Assembly: GCA_024641365.1 (NCBI GenBank)
Contig: JAHEDF010000304.1
Coordinates: 1 to 5,381 of the forward strand
Source of the DNA: Planctomycetota bacterium
GTDB taxonomy: Bacteria; Planctomycetota; UBA11346
Direction: 5' to 3'
Length of the DNA: 5,381 nt
Made by a program: the position numbers and the translations under genes. The notes beneath the pieces were generated by a model. That model was not told the origin of the DNA and did no database searches. It saw nothing but the letters and a program-made list of their open reading frames with translations. Shown piece after piece: positions 4,810-5,381 of this stretch. Each line of letters opens with the position of its first letter. The stretch's first letter is position 1.

Positions 4810-5381
4810 ATGATTAAATTTTTATCGTATCTATTCGCTTTTTCTCTTTGCTTCGCTTCCATACAGGCAGAAGAGTGGCAACCAGATGACGGGTTTAAAA
4901 GTCTATTTAATGGCACGGATTTAACCGGCTGGTGCTTTCGCGCTAAAGTAGAGCGAAAATCGCCAACGGTTGGAGCCGTTGAAGAAAAATTTGACGGCAA
5001 AACAGCGTCGAGTGATAATGGTCGCTATTCGGCTAAAGATGGAATTTTAACCGTAAATTTTCCGAAAGATGCAGAACGCTTAATAGCGCAAATATATACG
5101 GTCGAGGAATTTCCAACAAACTTTACCTTAAAATTAGAATTTCGTGCCAGTGAAAATGCCGATAGTGGTATTTTTATTCGCCGTCCACAATTACAATGTC
5201 GCGACTATCTGATAGCTGGGCCCTATAAAGAATTAAAGAAGTACAAACCACAAGACTGGAATGAAATTATTGTCGTTGCCAAAGATGGCGTTGCCCATTG
5301 CACCTGTAATGGTGAAGTGCTCGAAGCGGAGTTTAAATTGCCGGCAACGGGCCCGATTGGTTTAGAGGGTGATCGTGGGCA
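4810..5381 (+). CDS. Secreted DUF1080 / 3-keto-disaccharide hydrolase-like protein, 3' end outside window
   Basis: The ORF runs from ATG 4810 off the right edge, giving 190 complete codons. Residues 1-20 form a signal peptide (K3, hydrophobic core 4-17, likely cut after A20 in SIQA-EE), so the product is exported; C14 does not sit in a good lipobox. The segment FKSLFNGTDLTGW (29-41) is the typical opening of the DUF1080 family, a concanavalin-like (lectin/glucanase) fold. KDGILTVN (76-83), FTLKLEFRAS (105-114), the SGIFIR strand (119-124), WNEIIVV (150-156) and GPIGLEGDRG (181-190) follow in the family's order. Some members hydrolyse 3-keto-glycosides, so a role in periplasmic sugar breakdown is plausible but unproven. 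Residues 42-75 make a longer link between the first motif and KDGILTV than I expect in simple members. The AAAGGA ribosome binding site is 7 bases upstream. Neighbours give no sugar-pathway context within the window. Confidence 0.88.
   Translation, partial: MIKFLSYLFAFSLCFASIQAEEWQPDDGFKSLFNGTDLTGWCFRAKVERKSPTVGAVEEKFDGKTASSDNGRYSAKDGILTVNFPKDAERLIAQIYTVEEFPTNFTLKLEFRASENADSGIFIRRPQLQCRDYLIAGPYKELKKYKPQDWNEIIVVAKDGVAHCTCNGEVLEAEFKLPATGPIGLEGDRG

Overview
The window carries six plus-strand genes (four complete in an upstream part, two of the ends cut by the window) from what looks like a proteobacterium, most likely a gammaproteobacterium. The evidence is a PmrA/QseB-type OmpR-family regulator with its sensor kinase, Shine-Dalgarno sequences of the AGGAGG type, and a moderately AT-leaning codon usage with many TTA leucine codons. 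Some families present (DUF2062, DUF1080, the small zinc-ribbon protein) also occur, from general knowledge, in planctomycete-like bacteria, so the taxonomic call is soft. No tRNA, rRNA, CRISPR array, insertion sequence or phage gene is visible.

Layout. Bases 1-78 are the C-terminal end of a gene encoding an extraordinarily acidic tail (19 consecutive Asp/Glu, then a short lysine-rich end). Twenty bases later comes an OmpR-family response regulator (99-776) and, two bases after it, a membrane histidine kinase (779-2224). These three probably form one operon. The kinase's extracytoplasmic loop itself holds a DxDxD stretch and a roughly 40-residue block made almost entirely of charged residues. 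This suggests, as inference only, that the acidic protein and the sensor respond to the same ligand, such as a divalent or heavy-metal cation or a cationic peptide.

A 138-base gap (2225-2362) separates the kinase from a seven-helix YccA/Bax-inhibitor-1-like membrane protein (2363-3127). This gap can fold into several mutually exclusive stems, one of which covers the ribosome binding site, so it is a candidate cis-regulatory RNA leader. The gene ends in a textbook intrinsic terminator (3172-3206). After a poorly coding stretch (about 3207-3489) and a perfect TATAAT box comes a DUF2062 inner-membrane protein (start taken as 3554, end 4120). Next are a small zinc-ribbon protein of unknown role with a very strong ribosome binding site (4241-4603), a 206-base intergenic stretch, and a secreted DUF1080 (3-keto-disaccharide hydrolase-like, lectin/glucanase fold) protein that runs off the right edge (4810 to the end).

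Apart from the two-component operon the genes look independently transcribed; nothing visible links the YccA-like, DUF2062, zinc-ribbon and DUF1080 proteins into one pathway. The points most worth a second look are the structured leader before the YccA-like gene, the acidic-tail protein paired with a charged sensor loop, and a 13-bp perfect inverted repeat just inside the response regulator gene.
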